Positions 32,413 through 43,347 of a stretch of 64,000 nucleotides of DNA are shown here, one piece after another. Position 1 is the first letter of the stretch; the number at the start of each line of letters is the position of its first letter. The notes beneath the pieces are model-generated. The model was not told the origin of the DNA, searched no databases, and saw only the letters and a list, made by a program, of their open reading frames with translations. The translations under genes and the position numbers were made by a program. Location: assembly GCA_032716605.1 (NCBI GenBank), contig CM064523.1, positions 41,323,526 through 41,387,525 on the forward strand, given 5' to 3'. The stretch is from Paralithodes platypus (taxonomy: Eukaryota > Arthropoda > Malacostraca > Decapoda > Lithodidae).

Positions 32413-35400
32413 AAAACGGGTACTTTATGATTGTATGGTAGTAGACACCCTACCAGAATATGTATCTGTGGGTGTGAAGAAGGTGGAACACGCATTACGT
32501 AGCAAAGGGGTTAACTTGTCAGATCCCATGGGAAATCAGAGTGAGGTGCATGTTCTACTTGGTGTGGATCATTATTATGAAGTAGTATACCCTGGATTTA
32601 AAAAGATGTGTGGTGTAATTTTAATCCCCACAAATTTGGATACTGCATGAGCGGAAAGGTGCATACTACACAGTCAAAGGTCCTGGTCGACACGGTCTCG
32701 ATATATAGAGTCAATGTAACCGCGGCAGAGGAGTTGGGAAGGGAGGATTCCCAACCTAGTGACCCTAAGATGGCTGCCGAGTTCGACCTGGAACGACTGT
32801 GGAGATTGGATCACATAGGCATTAATCCTATGGAGACTGATTATGACTCGGAAGTTGCGCTACAAAGGTTTGACGAGTCTGTGTGCTACTGTGCCTCAGA
32901 CAAGCAATATAAAGTTAGTTTACCTTGGAAGAACAGTGAGATAAGCCTACCTACCAACTATGGTTTGGCATTAGGTCGCTTGCGCGCATTGCGGCGGAAA
33001 TTGTCTAACGAACCGAGCACGCGCCAGGCGTATGACGATGTATTTCGGAGTTATGAGGATGGGGGTTTTATTGAGAGAGTCGATGTCGGGGAACCGTGTA
33101 AGAAGGGTAGGGTTCACTATCTGGCCCATCATGGGGTAAAGAAAGACAGCGTCACCACACCAATACGGGTGGTGTATGACTGTTCTGCCCACCAAGGTCA
33201 ACAACCCAGTCTGAATGACTGCCTGTTGACAGGTCCGTCCATGGTGTCGGACCTGTCCCAACATCTATTGCGGTTTAGGCTGGGGAAGTACGCCTATACC
33301 AGTGACATCGAGAAAGCATTCTTGATGGTCAAGCTAAAGGAGGAAGATAGAGATGTTACCCGCTTTCTTTGGTTAAGCGACATTAGCGACTCTGAAAGTC
33401 CCATCATAATATACCGTTTTCGGGTTGTACTCTTTGGGGCCACTTGCTCGCAGTTTTTGTTAAATGCCACAATCAGAAAACATCTAGCTGACACTCATGA
33501 GGACACAAGTAAACTATCTCGCGGATTATACATTGACAATTTGCAGGGTACTAGCGATAGTCAAGATGATTTGTTGTATGCATACTGGCAAGCACGCAGA
33601 TTGTTTGCGGATGCACATCTATTTCTCCGCGAGTGGGTTACTAATAGTGAAGATCTTCAGAGTTTAATACAGGTGGATGGTACGGCATCTCTTAACCAGG
33701 AAAAGTCCAGAAATTTGGGGATGATCTGGCAACCTAAACATGACATACTAACTTTTCAAACAAGGTCTTTTGCTCAGCAGACAGGAGCGCACACAAAAAG
33801 AAGTCTGTTGAGCAAAGTTGCGCAATTTTTTGATCCTTTGGGTCTAGCATTACCTGTTACCATAAGAGCTAGGATTCTAATGCAGGAAGTTTGGAGACGT
33901 AAAATAGGATGGGATGACAGTTTGCCCGAGGACCTGAATGACCAAGGGACATTGTTGTTGAATGAATATGCCATCCTATGTACTAAACCTATACCTCGTA
34001 AAGTGGCGGCGTTCGGTGACGTTACGTTACACACGTTTTGCGATGCTAGCGCCACGGCATACGGGGTAGCCATATATGTTGTTACTTCATTTGGGGCACA
34101 TTTAGTTACAGCCCGGGCCAAAGTAGCCCCGGTTAAAAAGGTAACTATCCCTAAAATGGAATTGACTGCCATGCTGCTATTAGCACGTCTGGTGCAACAT
34201 GTACGCGCAGCATACGAGAGCGAATTAAATATTGAAATCGTTCACGTATGGTGCGATAGTCAGGTCGCACTCAACTGGATACATAGCAAGAAGTCTCTGC
34301 CAGTTTATGTGCGGAATAGGGTAGATGAGATTAGAGCCCTTTTGCCAGACGTTGCTTATCATTATGTAAATACAAAGGAAAACCCTAGTGATCTCATAAC
34401 TAGGGGTATAACGGCTAGCCAGTTAATGAAGTCCGAATTGTGGTGGCATGGTCCAAAGTGGCTGCTCCATGAAAGTGAATGGACTATATGGCATGCTGTT
34501 GGTGAGGGACTTCTGCCACTGGAAACAGTGGCAGTTACAGCCCAACCAAATGAGCCACCGGGTCCTATCATGAAGTGGGCAAGATTCGGTGACTATAATA
34601 AACTAGTCAGAGTTGTAGCTTGGGTGTTGCGATATGTATCCAATCTCAAGCTTAAAGTAACGGGCCAACTCTGCAACAGGGGTCACAACATTGATGCTCG
34701 TGAATTTAAAGCAGCTGAAGTAACTTTGATCAAATTGGTTCAAGTAGAAACCTTTTCCAATGAATTAGAATCCTTGAAAGGCTCGAATAAGACATTAATG
34801 CCTAATATAGTGCGTCAACTAAGGTTGCACCTAGACAATGGCCTCATCAGGTGTGAGGGTCGCCTGAAGTGGTCGGGTGTACCAGACGGCACAAACCGAC
34901 CTATACTTATGCCAACAAGACATCACGTTACTGATCTATTGATCATACGTGCACATAGGGAAGTAAAACACTACGGGGTATGTCATATTATATCAAATTT
35001 ACGTCTCATATGGTGGATACCCAGAGTTCGACAAGTAGCTCGACGCGTAGTGAGAAAGTGTGTAATATGCCAGAGACTAAAGGGTAAACCATATGCAACT
35101 GGACCAGCTCCACCTCTACCTGAATGCCGTGTAAAGCACGTAGAACCTTTCCAAGCGGTAGGATTAGATTACACAGGGGCATTGAAGACGAGGGAGCATG
35201 AGAAGGTTTATATATTATTGTTTACCTGTGCGACGTCTCGAGCGGTACACCTAGAACTATGTGATAATATGTCTAGCGAAGAATTTATGCTGGCGTTCAG
35301 ACGGTTTTGTGCCCGTCGTTCATTCCCTCAACTCATTCTTAGCGACAATGCTCCCACTTATGTCCAAGCATCAAAATATCTAAAGGATATGAGTAGTGAT

Positions 35401-36217
35401 CCTACTATCATCACTTTTTTGGGAGAGAAAAAGTGCGAATGGAGGTTCATTCCAGTTAAGGCACCTTGGTTTGGTGGAATGTGGGAACGGTGTGTCGGCA
35501 TAGTAAAGTCAGGACTAAGAGCGGTTGTAGGACGTGCTCTATTAAAGAAGAGTGAGTTGACGACAGTCCTCACAGAGATAGAGGCAGTCGTGAATGATCG
35601 CCCGCTTACATATGTGTACACCGACCTGCAAGAACCACTACCATTAACGCCAGCTCACTTGCTATATGGAAAACCATTGACTTGCGTTTCCATCTGATTT
35701 TCAGTCCATAGTAGAGTTAGAGGATCCCTCGTTGTACTCTGCGGTAGCGGTGTCTAAGAGATACCAGTATATATCCAGGATAATCGAGGATTTTAGGAAA
35801 CGGTGGATTAGTGAATATCTGCTAGCATTGAGGGAAAGGAGTGTTACTCCCTCTGGTAGACCAACGGCCCCTACAGTTGGTGACGTTGTTTTAATTAAAG
35901 AAGATAGTCCTCGTTTATACTGGAAATTAGGCCGCGTATTGGAGGTATACAAGGGGGCAGACTCTGTAGAGCGGGTGGCGCTTTTAAAGACAGCCACTGG
36001 AACTACTGTTCGTCCTATCGCACGTTTGTACGCTTTGGAGCTAGATTCCGCATTGCAATCTGAGGCTCCACCTGTTATTGCTGGGTCCGAGGATTCTCGA
36101 AGGAACGACTCACCTCATACTGATGGTGATCATTCTCGGACCGGGACGCGTCCCAGACGCGCTGCTGCTGGCGCTGTCGACTTGTGGCGTCAGAAGATAG
36201 CCTCTGGGCAACTTTAG
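32413..36217 (+). pseudogene. BEL/Pao protease C-terminal part - RT - RNase H - integrase (copy G), frame-broken
   Basis: Pieces 32435-32650, 32608-35697 and 35732-36217 together cover protease C-terminal sequence (VLLGVDHYYEVVYPGFK), RT (RVVYDCSAHQG, TSDIEKAF, GLYIDN), RNase H (FCDASATAYG, WCDSQVALNW), integrase (HHCC zinc region, VGLDYTG, ILSDNAP, PWFGGMWERC) and the DUF5641-like tail, with a natural stop at 36217. Frame breaks lie near 32420, 32632 and 35683. The 1029-residue central piece is intact across RT to integrase. The breaks are all single-base events at or near short runs, so some may be sequencing errors. Confidence 0.88.
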
Positions 36218-36246
36218 GTTTAAGGTGGGGTTCAGGTCTTTTTTGT

Positions 36247-36254
36247 GGGGGGAG
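36247..36254 (+). promoter_or_regulatory. Polypurine tract of copy G
   Basis: GGGGGGAG directly before the LTR start TGTATCG. The same tract precedes the LTR in every copy with a 3' end. It is the expected plus-strand primer. Confidence 0.7.
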
Positions 36255-36308
36255 TGTATCGTATAAATACGATAGACTATGACTCTTTTGTGATCTTGGA
36301 TGTCTCTG

Positions 36309-36316
36309 TGACGTCA
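36309..36316 (+). promoter_or_regulatory. Perfect CRE palindrome TGACGTCA in LTR U3
   Basis: TGACGTCA is the consensus CREB/ATF binding site. It lies 68 bp upstream of the TATA box and is conserved in all six LTRs (8307, 12349, 19649, 25009, 27305, 36309). This supports, but does not prove, cAMP/stress-responsive transcription of the element. Confidence 0.6.
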
Positions 36317-36383
36317 CGATCTCTCCTACAGCACGATGTAGGACGAGTAGATCGTATATTATAAGATTGTAAATAAGTTAAGT

Positions 36384-36391
36384 TATAAAAG
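36384..36391 (+). promoter_or_regulatory. LTR TATA box (TATAAAAG)
   Basis: TATAAAAG about 130 bp into the LTR, conserved in the LTR copies (for example 19724, 25084, and 8232-8239 on the minus strand). It is the likely core promoter of the element, with U3/R boundary somewhat downstream. Confidence 0.6.
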
Positions 36392-37047
36392 GCCTAATAT
36401 GCTATTAAGCAATATTGCCATGGTCTTATGTAGTATATATGAATTTATCGTATATATTAATATAATTTATCGTATAGAGCAACCTAAATGCGGTACGATA
36501 ATTTGGGCTCCTGGCGGTTTGCCAAGGCAGCAAGGTGTGCTTTTGAGGTACGTCAGAGCCTTCACGAACACCAACCAGTTAACATCTAATTTTCCGCCCT
36601 CAGTTGATCGTGCTTTTGTGCCTCTAATCACAATACACATACAGCAATACACACAGCTACACCATCACGACGCTCTCATCGACATCATGACTGACTGATA
36701 GATAAGCATAATATTCATGTCCATTCCCATGTAATCATTTATTCTTTCTTTAACTTGACTCGTGTCTCGGGACCGAAGTCTCGTTCCCCATTGTCCACCA
36801 CCATATTGGGTAAAACGTTCTCCCTTGCCTCATTGCCACGTGGAACTATTGGTGAGTTAATTCCTGGCTAATATTAACCCTTATAACCTTACCCTATAAT
36901 TATATACATTTATTATGTGAGACCTTTGGATATAAATTAGCTTGTTTCAGATTGAATTCAATTTAGATATAGAGTATTCATTTAGATTGATTTTATTTGA
37001 TTCATTATAGCTTAGTAACATTTAACCTCCATTGATAGTTTACCACA

Positions 37048-37649
37048 AATGTTCTTAAGCAATGTACACACTAGATAATGTCATTGTCAATTGTATTTGT
37101 AAACAAATCAACATTTAGGGGGGTATCATATTTTTAATTAGAGATAATGTTTTATAACTGCTTCAGACTTACAGTACCTTCTGTATTTTAACTCACATAT
37201 TTTTTGTTCTATGTGATTGAGGGAGGCAAAAGGCAGAACTGCCTATAGCGAGTGCCTCCCCCATAGTTGAAAGAGTGACAGGGCCAAAATCAAGGGACGT
37301 TCGAGCCAAAATGCCTGGACACACTGAGTTTGAAGCAATTTAAGTCATAGGAAGAGAGAAAGACTGATTCTGGGAGAGAGTTTCAGAGCTCAGCTGTTGA
37401 GTAGAAGAAAGTTTGAGAGCAACGTTTCACTCTTGGGTTGGAGAGTTGCACAGAGTAGGGGTGGGATTGAGTTGCAAGACGGGTACCACGTGCCCTACGT
37501 AAAGGAGGTGGTATACACTGGGAACGCTCTGAGGAACACTGATTATTATAGCAGCGATAGAATAGCGAGAGAGATGCAACTGTATATACTGTATATTGAC
37601 TCGATATTAATGCCACATTTCGAAACAATTGGTTTTTGATCGTTATAAT
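37048..37649. other. Unique AT-rich sequence, no feature recognised
   Basis: Non-repetitive sequence between the BEL/Pao cluster and the satellite. Short overlapping open frames on both strands (37383-37639) have no recognisable similarity or motif and are not called. Confidence 0.5.
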
Positions 37650-38273
37650 TTGTTAATGTAGGCCTACTGAACCGGTATATTTGTTAATGTAGGCCTACTG
37701 AACCGGTATATTTGTTAATGTAGGCCTACTGAACCGGTATATTTGTTAATGTAGGCCTACTGAACCGGTATATTTGTTAATGTAGGCCTACTGAACCGGT
37801 ATATTTGTTAATGTAGGCCTACTGAACCGGTATATTTGTTAATGTAGGCCTACTGAACCGGTATATTTGTTAATGTAGGCCTACTGAACCGGTATATTTG
37901 TTAATGTAGGCCTACTGAACCGGTATATTTGTTAATGTAGGCCTACTGAACCGGTATATTTGTTAATGTAGGCCTACTGAACCGGTATATTTGTTAATGT
38001 AGGCCTACTGAACCGGTATATTTGTTAATGTAGGCCTACTGAACCGGTATATTTGTTAATGTAGGCCTACTGAACCGGTATATTTGTTTATGTAGGCCTA
38101 CTGAACCGGTATATTTGTTAATGTAGGCCTACTGAACCGGTATATTTGTTAATGTAGGCCTACTGAACCGGTATATTTGTTAATGTAGGCCTACTGAACC
38201 GGTATATTTGTTAATGTAGGCCTACTGAACCGGTATATTTGTTAATGTAGGCCTACTGAACCGGTATATTTTA
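37650..38273. repeat. 31-bp satellite, 20 units
   Basis: The unit GTAGGCCTACTGAACCGGTA plus TATTTGTTAAT recurs every 31 bp from 37658 to the last unit at 38247. The units are virtually identical; the only difference seen is TTTGTTTATG near 38086. Each unit contains the palindromes TAGGCCTA and ACCGGT. Such homogeneity indicates recent amplification or active homogenisation. There is no ORF. Confidence 0.95.
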
Positions 38274-38552
38274 TGACGAAATTTTAGTGCAATCGAAATC
38301 TCAAATAATCCTTCGAGTCTTTTATTAATGAATATCACTCTGTCTTTCCTTTATTTTGGTATACTTCTTTTTTATTATATATTTTTTCGTTTAGGTATTT
38401 GCACTTCACACTGTATATGATCATTCTCTACCTGTCCTTTGTCCCCTGAAGTTGTAATACACGAAAGCGCTTGGGACTCTGTGTTTATTTTACTTCCTTC
38501 CCTGTGGATATTCAGCATTATATAAGTTCATGTGTTGCTGTGACTGTCTTTC

Positions 38553-38636
<84 letters not shown>

Positions 38637-38654
38637 TATATATGTGTGTGTGTG
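38553..38654. repeat. Poly(A) run followed by (TA)n and (TG)n microsatellite
   Basis: About 18 A followed by TA repeats to about 38640, twice interrupted by CTG/CAG (TATACTGTATA, TATACAGTATA), then a short TG run. Open frames through it only encode YIYIYI low-complexity and are not genes. Confidence 0.9.
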
Positions 38655-38884
38655 TAAAGCACTTTTCGTACGCAGATGTTATGGAAGTTCTCAGGAGAGG
38701 ACAGCCACATGTTTACCTATGTATACCTATCTGATAAATTATACCGAGTGTACAGAACTCGCCTAAATGAAGAATGTGTACTAAATTTTCGTTTGTATCA
38801 GTTCAATAACTAACGCTATATCTCAATCTTCGGGGGGTTATGGTATTATTCAATCAATATTTGCAATGCCCTCTGAAGGTCATA

Positions 38885-38896
38885 TTAGGCTAGGTT
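38885..38896. repeat. Left target-site duplication of the LINE (TTAGGCTAGGTT)
   Basis: An exact 12-bp copy is at 43687-43698, directly flanking both ends of the LINE. The duplication length is typical for target-primed reverse transcription. Confidence 0.85.
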
Positions 38897-38921
38897 GTTG
38901 TTGTTGTTGTTGTTGTTGTTC
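38897..38921 (-). repeat. (AAC)n 3' tail of the LINE
   Basis: GTT repeats on the plus strand, that is AAC repeats at the 3' end of the LINE, next to the target-site duplication. It resembles the simple-repeat tails of some LINE clades rather than poly(A). Confidence 0.85.
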
Positions 38922-38922
38922 C

Positions 38923-39471
38923 CTAAGCTGCCTGGCCGAACAGCCCCGAGTCTTTAAGGAAGGCCATGGCCACGATTGGGCTTTCCCACAGAGCTCTCAA
39001 AAACTGTAGATTGTGTTGTTGGCGTAAGTGGTTGTGTGAAATGCAGTCTTCTATGATGTGTTTAATGGTATGGGGTGCTGTGTTACATCCCGAGCAGGTG
39101 TCGATGATGGAGTCATCCAGTCTCTTCTGATAGCTCAGAAGAGCTGGATGGTGTCCGCATCTCAGCCTGGCCAGGCGGACTCTGTCCTCGCGAGGAAGGG
39201 AGGATTTAGAAGGATGGATTTCGGAAGGTCGTGCCTGCAGCTTCGTGTTGTCCATGAGTGATTGGATGGAACGGCGAGAGATATGAGTATGGATGTGCTT
39301 CTGGAAGCTGGTTTGAGATGGGCAGGGAGAGAGAGAAAACAGTATTTGTGTGTGATACTGTGTGTTGGATGTTGTTTTGATATTTCTTGGTGTCTGTGGG
39401 TGTGTTGCGATGTAGTGTAGCGGGTGGTGTTGGTTCGTGTAGGCTGCTGCCAGGAATTGAGTGCCTCTCAT
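38923..39471 (-). pseudogene. LINE C-terminal region with Cys/His motif
   Basis: Open 182-residue stretch ending at the natural 3' end (DSGLFGQAA). It contains LARLRCGHHPALLSYQKRL followed by CSGCNTAPHTIKHIIEDC, a Cys/His pattern (CxxC, then H and C) typical of the C-terminus of LINE reverse transcriptase proteins. Upstream residues (MRGTQFLAAAYTNQHHPLH) link to the RT thumb. The connection to the RT core is broken between 39471 and 39590. Confidence 0.8.
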
Positions 39472-39589
39472 GTCCAGATGGTTTTTTACTTTGAGGACTC
39501 TCGTTTCTTGATGTATGTGATCTGTAGGTGTAGTAGCTGTGCAGCCTGTGATGATTTTTAGGGCTTTATTTTGAATAGTCTGTAAGGTC

Positions 39590-41022
39590 TTATGATGTGT
39601 TTTCAGCTAGGTTAGAAGCCCAGGCCGGGCTTGCGTATTGCATCTCTGATCTTATGCATTGTTTGTAAACTGTGGTGGTGGTTTCTTTTTTGTGTCTAAA
39701 TTTTATGTGGGCAAGTGACCTGAGGGCGTTAAGCCTGGGTGTCAGTTTCTTTTTCATGCTAATGGTGTGTTGTTTGAATGTCATTAGAGTATCATATGTT
39801 ACTCCTAGGATGTTGGGTGAGTGTGTGTGTGTTAGGGATGTGTTGTTTATGGTGAGGTGCGGGGTGTATTTGTGTTCTGTCCAGCTTGTGAGGAGGGTTG
39901 CGGTGGATTTAGCGGGGGGGTAATTTGAGTCTGTTTGTAGTGCACCAGTCATGTAATGTGTTGAGATAGGGTTGAAGGAGACCTGTTGCTGTGTCTAGGT
40001 CTTGGTGTGTGCATGTGAGTGTTATGTCGTCTGCGTAGGAGGCTATGTTTATTTGGGGTGTATTGGGTGTATTTATATCATGCATGAACAGATTGAAGAG
40101 TGCGGGCGATAGGACGGATCCTTGCGGGACTCCGTTTGGGAAATTTCTAATGCTAGATGACTGACCGGCAAAAGATACGTGTGCACATCTGCCTGCTAGG
40201 AAGTTGGCCAGCCACCTTTTTGTGTTGTGCGTGTTTGTGTCGTAGATTTTGTTTGTTAGGTTGTGGCGGGGTATGCCATTGAAGGCTTTACTAATGTCGA
40301 GTGTGGCATGTAGTGATCTGTGTGGTGGTCTGGCTGAGTTGATGCCGTCAAAAGCTCTTTGTGTTACTAAGGTCTGTAAGAAGAGTGTTTGTGGAGTGCA
40401 GAGGCCTGAATTGAATTGATAAGATTTTGGCACAAAGGCCAAGTAGCAGTGGCCTGAAGCCATGTTGTGTTGGAGCTAGGGGTAGGGCGTGTCTAATCAG
40501 TTGTATTACAAGGCGTTCTATGACTTTGGAGGGGGTGCAAAGGAGTGTGATAGGGCGGTGTGAGGAGGGTAGCTTGGGGTCTTTGTTGGGTTTGAGGAAT
40601 GTGATGATGATACCATGCTTCCAGATGTCTGGAATTGTGTTCTGTGAATAACTGTAGTTTGATATGTTAGTAAGTGCTTGTATGCCTTGTGGTCCCAGAT
40701 GTCTGAGGTGTATGTTGCTTATGTTGTCTAGGCCACTGGCGGGTGACTGCTTGATATTGTTGATGATACGCTTTGTCTGGTAGTTAGTGAAGGGTGCATA
40801 GTCAGGGTCTGTGGGGAATTGTCTCTTACGTCGGATGACATGTCGGTGGTCTTTATGGGGTTTTAGGTGGCTGACATGAGAGAAGTGATTAATGAGAGTG
40901 TTTGCTTGTTGTTTACATGAAGGAGTAGAGTCTGTTGTTGTGATTGCAGCATGTGATTGTGTTGTGTTGCTGTTGGAGAGTGTGATTCTGTTTAGTGTTT
41001 TGTAGATTTTTTGGGAGTTTGT
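39590..41022 (-). pseudogene. LINE reverse transcriptase domain, frame-broken
   Basis: The core is readable at 39909-40463, with LDISKAFNGIPRHNL (first catalytic Asp block), NGVPQGSVLSPALFNLF and the catalytic box SYADDIT. The thumb continues at 39590-39952 (LGVTYDTLMTFKQH, VYKQCIRSEMQYASPAW). The N-terminal part between 40464 and 41022 is readable in other frames, with recognisable segments such as ASGLDNI and HRPITLL. Several stops and shifts separate the parts. The catalytic motif itself is intact. Confidence 0.85.
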
Positions 41023-41775
41023 TTAGTGATCAAGTGTTTGTAGGAAGTTATTACAATTTAGTGTTTGTTGTTCTTGTATTTTGTTGTTAATCTGGGTGTT
41101 GAGTGCTTGGATTTGTTGTGTGATGTCTTGTGTGTGGGGTGCTGGGGAGTGTTTCAGTGTGTCACGTTGTCTGATGAGGTTTTGAATTTCTGGTGAGAAG
41201 TTGGGGTTGTGTCTTTTTCTGTTACCTCTTGGAATGTGCTTCTTGTCAGCATTTTTCATATGTGTGTTGAATATGTGGACAGCATTGTTGATGTTAGTGA
41301 TGGGTGCGTTGTTTAGGGTTTCAAAGTGTTTTTCTGTCTCATTTGTGAATGTTTCCCAGTTGGCTCTTTTATAATTGGTGTAAGTGGGTCTGTGACTAGC
41401 TGGGGTGAGTCTGAATTTGGTGGTGATAATGATCGGTAGGTGGTTGGACCCTAAGGTTTTAACCACCCACTAGGATATTGTGGGGGCGAGTTCTGGGGAG
41501 CAAAAGGTGATATCCTGAGATGAGGGGTCGTAGAGGGCTTGGTGGGGAGTATGGGTATGTTAATGGATGTCATTGAGAATGAAGAGGTTATCTGATTGGC
41601 GTTGTAGGACCAGCCCTCTGTCTGTGTCCGGGTCGACAAACTAGGCCAATGTCTTGGCGTTGAAGTCACCACCCAGGATTATGTGTGGGTTGTTTGTGAT
41701 TTGTTGTAGTTGTGGTCTGTATTCGTTGGGTACTGTAGGGGATGTTTGAGGAGGGATGTATCTGTTTATGATTTT
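41023..41775 (-). pseudogene. LINE EEP-type endonuclease, C-terminal part
   Basis: After the SINE insertion the endonuclease resumes with YIPPQTSPT, then ILGGDFNAKT (the GDFN metal-binding block). The final block is GSNHLPIII, where family members normally have SDH; the substituted position is expected to abolish catalysis. Stops occur near 41461 and 41637. The frame 41023-41466 continues into the linker before RT. Confidence 0.75.
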
Positions 41776-42090
41776 TTGTTTCTTTTTCTATATTCAAACT
41801 ACTCCCTCTCGGGCATAGGCTGAGGGCCTGTACATTCCACCGCTTAACATAGTGAAGCCCGTGAGGTCTTGTTCCAGTCTGGGGAGTGAGACATGCGAAG
41901 CATCCATTCATGGCTCGAAGCGGCTGGTTGCTTTGTTCAGTTGCTTCACTGTCTCACCCTCCAGACTCAGACCCTCACTCTCAGAACGCCACCTATTGAG
42001 CAGTGAACTCATTAGGCATTGTCCCCTTGTAACATATTTTGAATATGGGAATATTCATACAGTATTATTTAATCAGGGAACAATGAGGGT

Positions 42091-42417
42091 GTCTGCGACT
42101 GGTGCCTGACCCTTTCTGCCCGTGGTACCGGACGGTGGATGAAACGGTAGAGCACTTCCTGCTTCACTGCCCTCGCTTCTATTCCCATAGGACCCTCCTC
42201 CGCTGCAGCCTCCGCTCCCTGGGGGTCTCCAACTTTACCCTCCCCGTCCTATTGGGGGGCAGTGGACTGGGCCCGGCCCTCCGTGTCCGGGTGCTCCAGC
42301 ACACCAAAGTCTTCCTGCGGCGTTCGGGTTGTCTCGGCCACCTGTGATTGCGTACCTGGGATGGTCTCCGGCAGGGTTAATTGCGCCTGCCCACACAGCC
42401 CTATAATCAACAGACAA
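42091..42417 (+). mobile_element. 5'-truncated LINE 3' end with 13-bp target-site duplication
   Basis: Flanked by exact copies of GAACAATGAGGGT (42078-42090 and 42418-42430), the duplication expected for target-primed insertion. It carries the last 80 residues of a LINE reverse transcriptase protein (about 42102-42347), with the pattern CPWYRTVDETVEHFLLHC, ending GCLGHL. It differs from the host LINE in sequence and orientation, so a second LINE family is present. Inserted inside the SINE. Confidence 0.85.
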
Positions 42418-42518
42418 GAACAATGAGGGTATTTTTTTGACATTTCGGTGGGCTTTGTGGTAATGCACTGATACTGGTTACAGCACAAATTCAATCCCAA
42501 TAATATCTTCCCATTGAC

Positions 42519-42592
42519 ATATCAGGATTTGAACCCGGGTCCATTGGATTACCAATCCAGTGGCATGACCACTCCACCACACCTCCCCTATG
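42519..42592 (-). other. tRNA-like promoter region of the SINE
   Basis: The minus strand has an A-box-like GTGGAGTGGTCATGCCA, an anticodon-arm-like region (CTGGATTGGTAATCCAA) and a B box GGTTCAAATCC. An anticodon-loop reading would be GGT (Thr-like). Acceptor ends do not pair, so this is a tRNA-derived pol III promoter, not a tRNA gene. Confidence 0.6.
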
Positions 42593-43229
42593 TTATGTTG
42601 GAATTGTTGCCAGTGCGTATTTTAATGGATTGTATTTCTGTTTTGTTATCATTTGGGGGGAGGAGGGATTTAGTATGTGCACTGGTGACTATATATGTTA
42701 TTTCTTTGTGTACCAGGGTGATGAGGCCACCGCCACCGCCGACGGCCCGGTCTTGTCTAATGGTGGTGAAATCTTGGAATGTAGGTGTTTTTTGTGTTGT
42801 GCGGAGTTTTGTTTCTTGTAAGATGGCAATGTGTATGTTGAGTTGTTTGATGAAGTGTGAGAGTTTGTGTTTCTTTGTGTTGATGCCATCTATGTTTAGT
42901 TGAAGAATGTTAATGTTGTGTGCGCGGTGTATGTTGGGTGCTGCTGCACGAGGATGGGGTGGGAGTGATGGTGGGGGTGGGGAGGATTGAGATGGGTGAG
43001 GTGGGGATGGGGATTGGTGTGCAGGAGATGAGGGTAGGAATGGGTTAGGTTGGGGTGTGGTGTGTAGAGTTGAGGATGTGGATGGTATGGGAAGGTTAGG
43101 TGGGATGGGGAGGAGAGATGAACGGGTTTTAGGGGAGGGATTTGACTGGGAGAGGGAGGGGCATGAGGAACAGGTCCAGGTGTTTGTGTAGTGTTTCGTG
43201 GAAGCTTGTGTAGTGTTTCGTGGAAGCAA
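42588..43229 (-). pseudogene. LINE linker and endonuclease N-terminal part
   Basis: An open stretch of 213 residues: a Ser/Pro/His-rich low-complexity linker of about 100 residues, then the start of an EEP endonuclease (NINILQLNIDGI, IAILQETKL with the catalytic Glu block). It ends at the SINE insertion near 42592. A 20-bp direct duplication (GTGTAGTGTTTCGTGGAAGC, at about 43185-43226) lies upstream and changes frame relative to the leader. Confidence 0.75.
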
Positions 43230-43347
43230 GTGTTATGCAGGTGAAATGGGTCCAGTTCTCGCATGAATTGCAGAGAACTGAACCCTTAGTTTGGCGACTC
43301 GAAGTGATGGGTTTTGAGCAAGTTGGACCTATGTATGTGTAGGTGGG

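Larger units (their letters stand above)
30537..37047 (+). mobile_element. BEL/Pao copy G: primer-binding site, short SGNH ORF, gag, pol, 3' LTR
   Basis: This is the most complete plus-strand copy. It has a primer-binding site (30544-30560), SGNH-derived short ORF (30591-30737), spacer, gag (30943), protease, RT, RNase H, integrase, purine tract (36247-36254) and complete 3' LTR (36255-37047). The 5' LTR is missing: only ACA precedes the primer-binding site. About 280 bp at the gag/protease boundary is abnormal. After the 3' LTR the sequence becomes unique (AATGT...), marking the right edge of the cluster. Confidence 0.92.
36255..37047 (+). mobile_element. Complete BEL/Pao 3' LTR (copy G)
   Basis: 793 bp from TGTATCGTATAAATACGATA to GATAGTTTACCACA. 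An 8-bp inverted repeat TATCGTAT/ATACGATA lies at the start (36257-36274). It contains a CRE palindrome and a TATA box. The sequence beyond 37047 is unique. Because the 5' LTR is lost, no target-site duplication can be tested. Confidence 0.93.
41776..42592 (-). mobile_element. tRNA-headed SINE inserted in the LINE endonuclease, itself interrupted
   Basis: On the minus strand it starts near 42592 with a tRNA-like head and ends near 41776 in an A-rich tail (GAAAAAGAAACAAAAAATC). Its last 210 bp or so (41787-41995) match 59071-59327, so the tail belongs to a dispersed family. A separate LINE fragment (42091-42417) interrupts it. Removing that leaves about 475 bp. The LINE endonuclease frame stops at the upper border and resumes below the lower border, supporting insertion. 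No clear target-site duplication was found. Confidence 0.65.

Noticed and set aside
37658..38270. CRISPR array
   Set aside because: The 31-bp units are contiguous, with no spacers, in a eukaryotic context.
38471..38766. Overlapping ORFs with YIYIYI runs
   Set aside because: Translations of a (TA)n microsatellite. The same holds for 57635-58066 and 58290-58606.
42519..42592. Functional tRNA-Thr gene
   Set aside because: A and B boxes and an anticodon-like loop are present, but acceptor ends do not pair and a SINE body follows.
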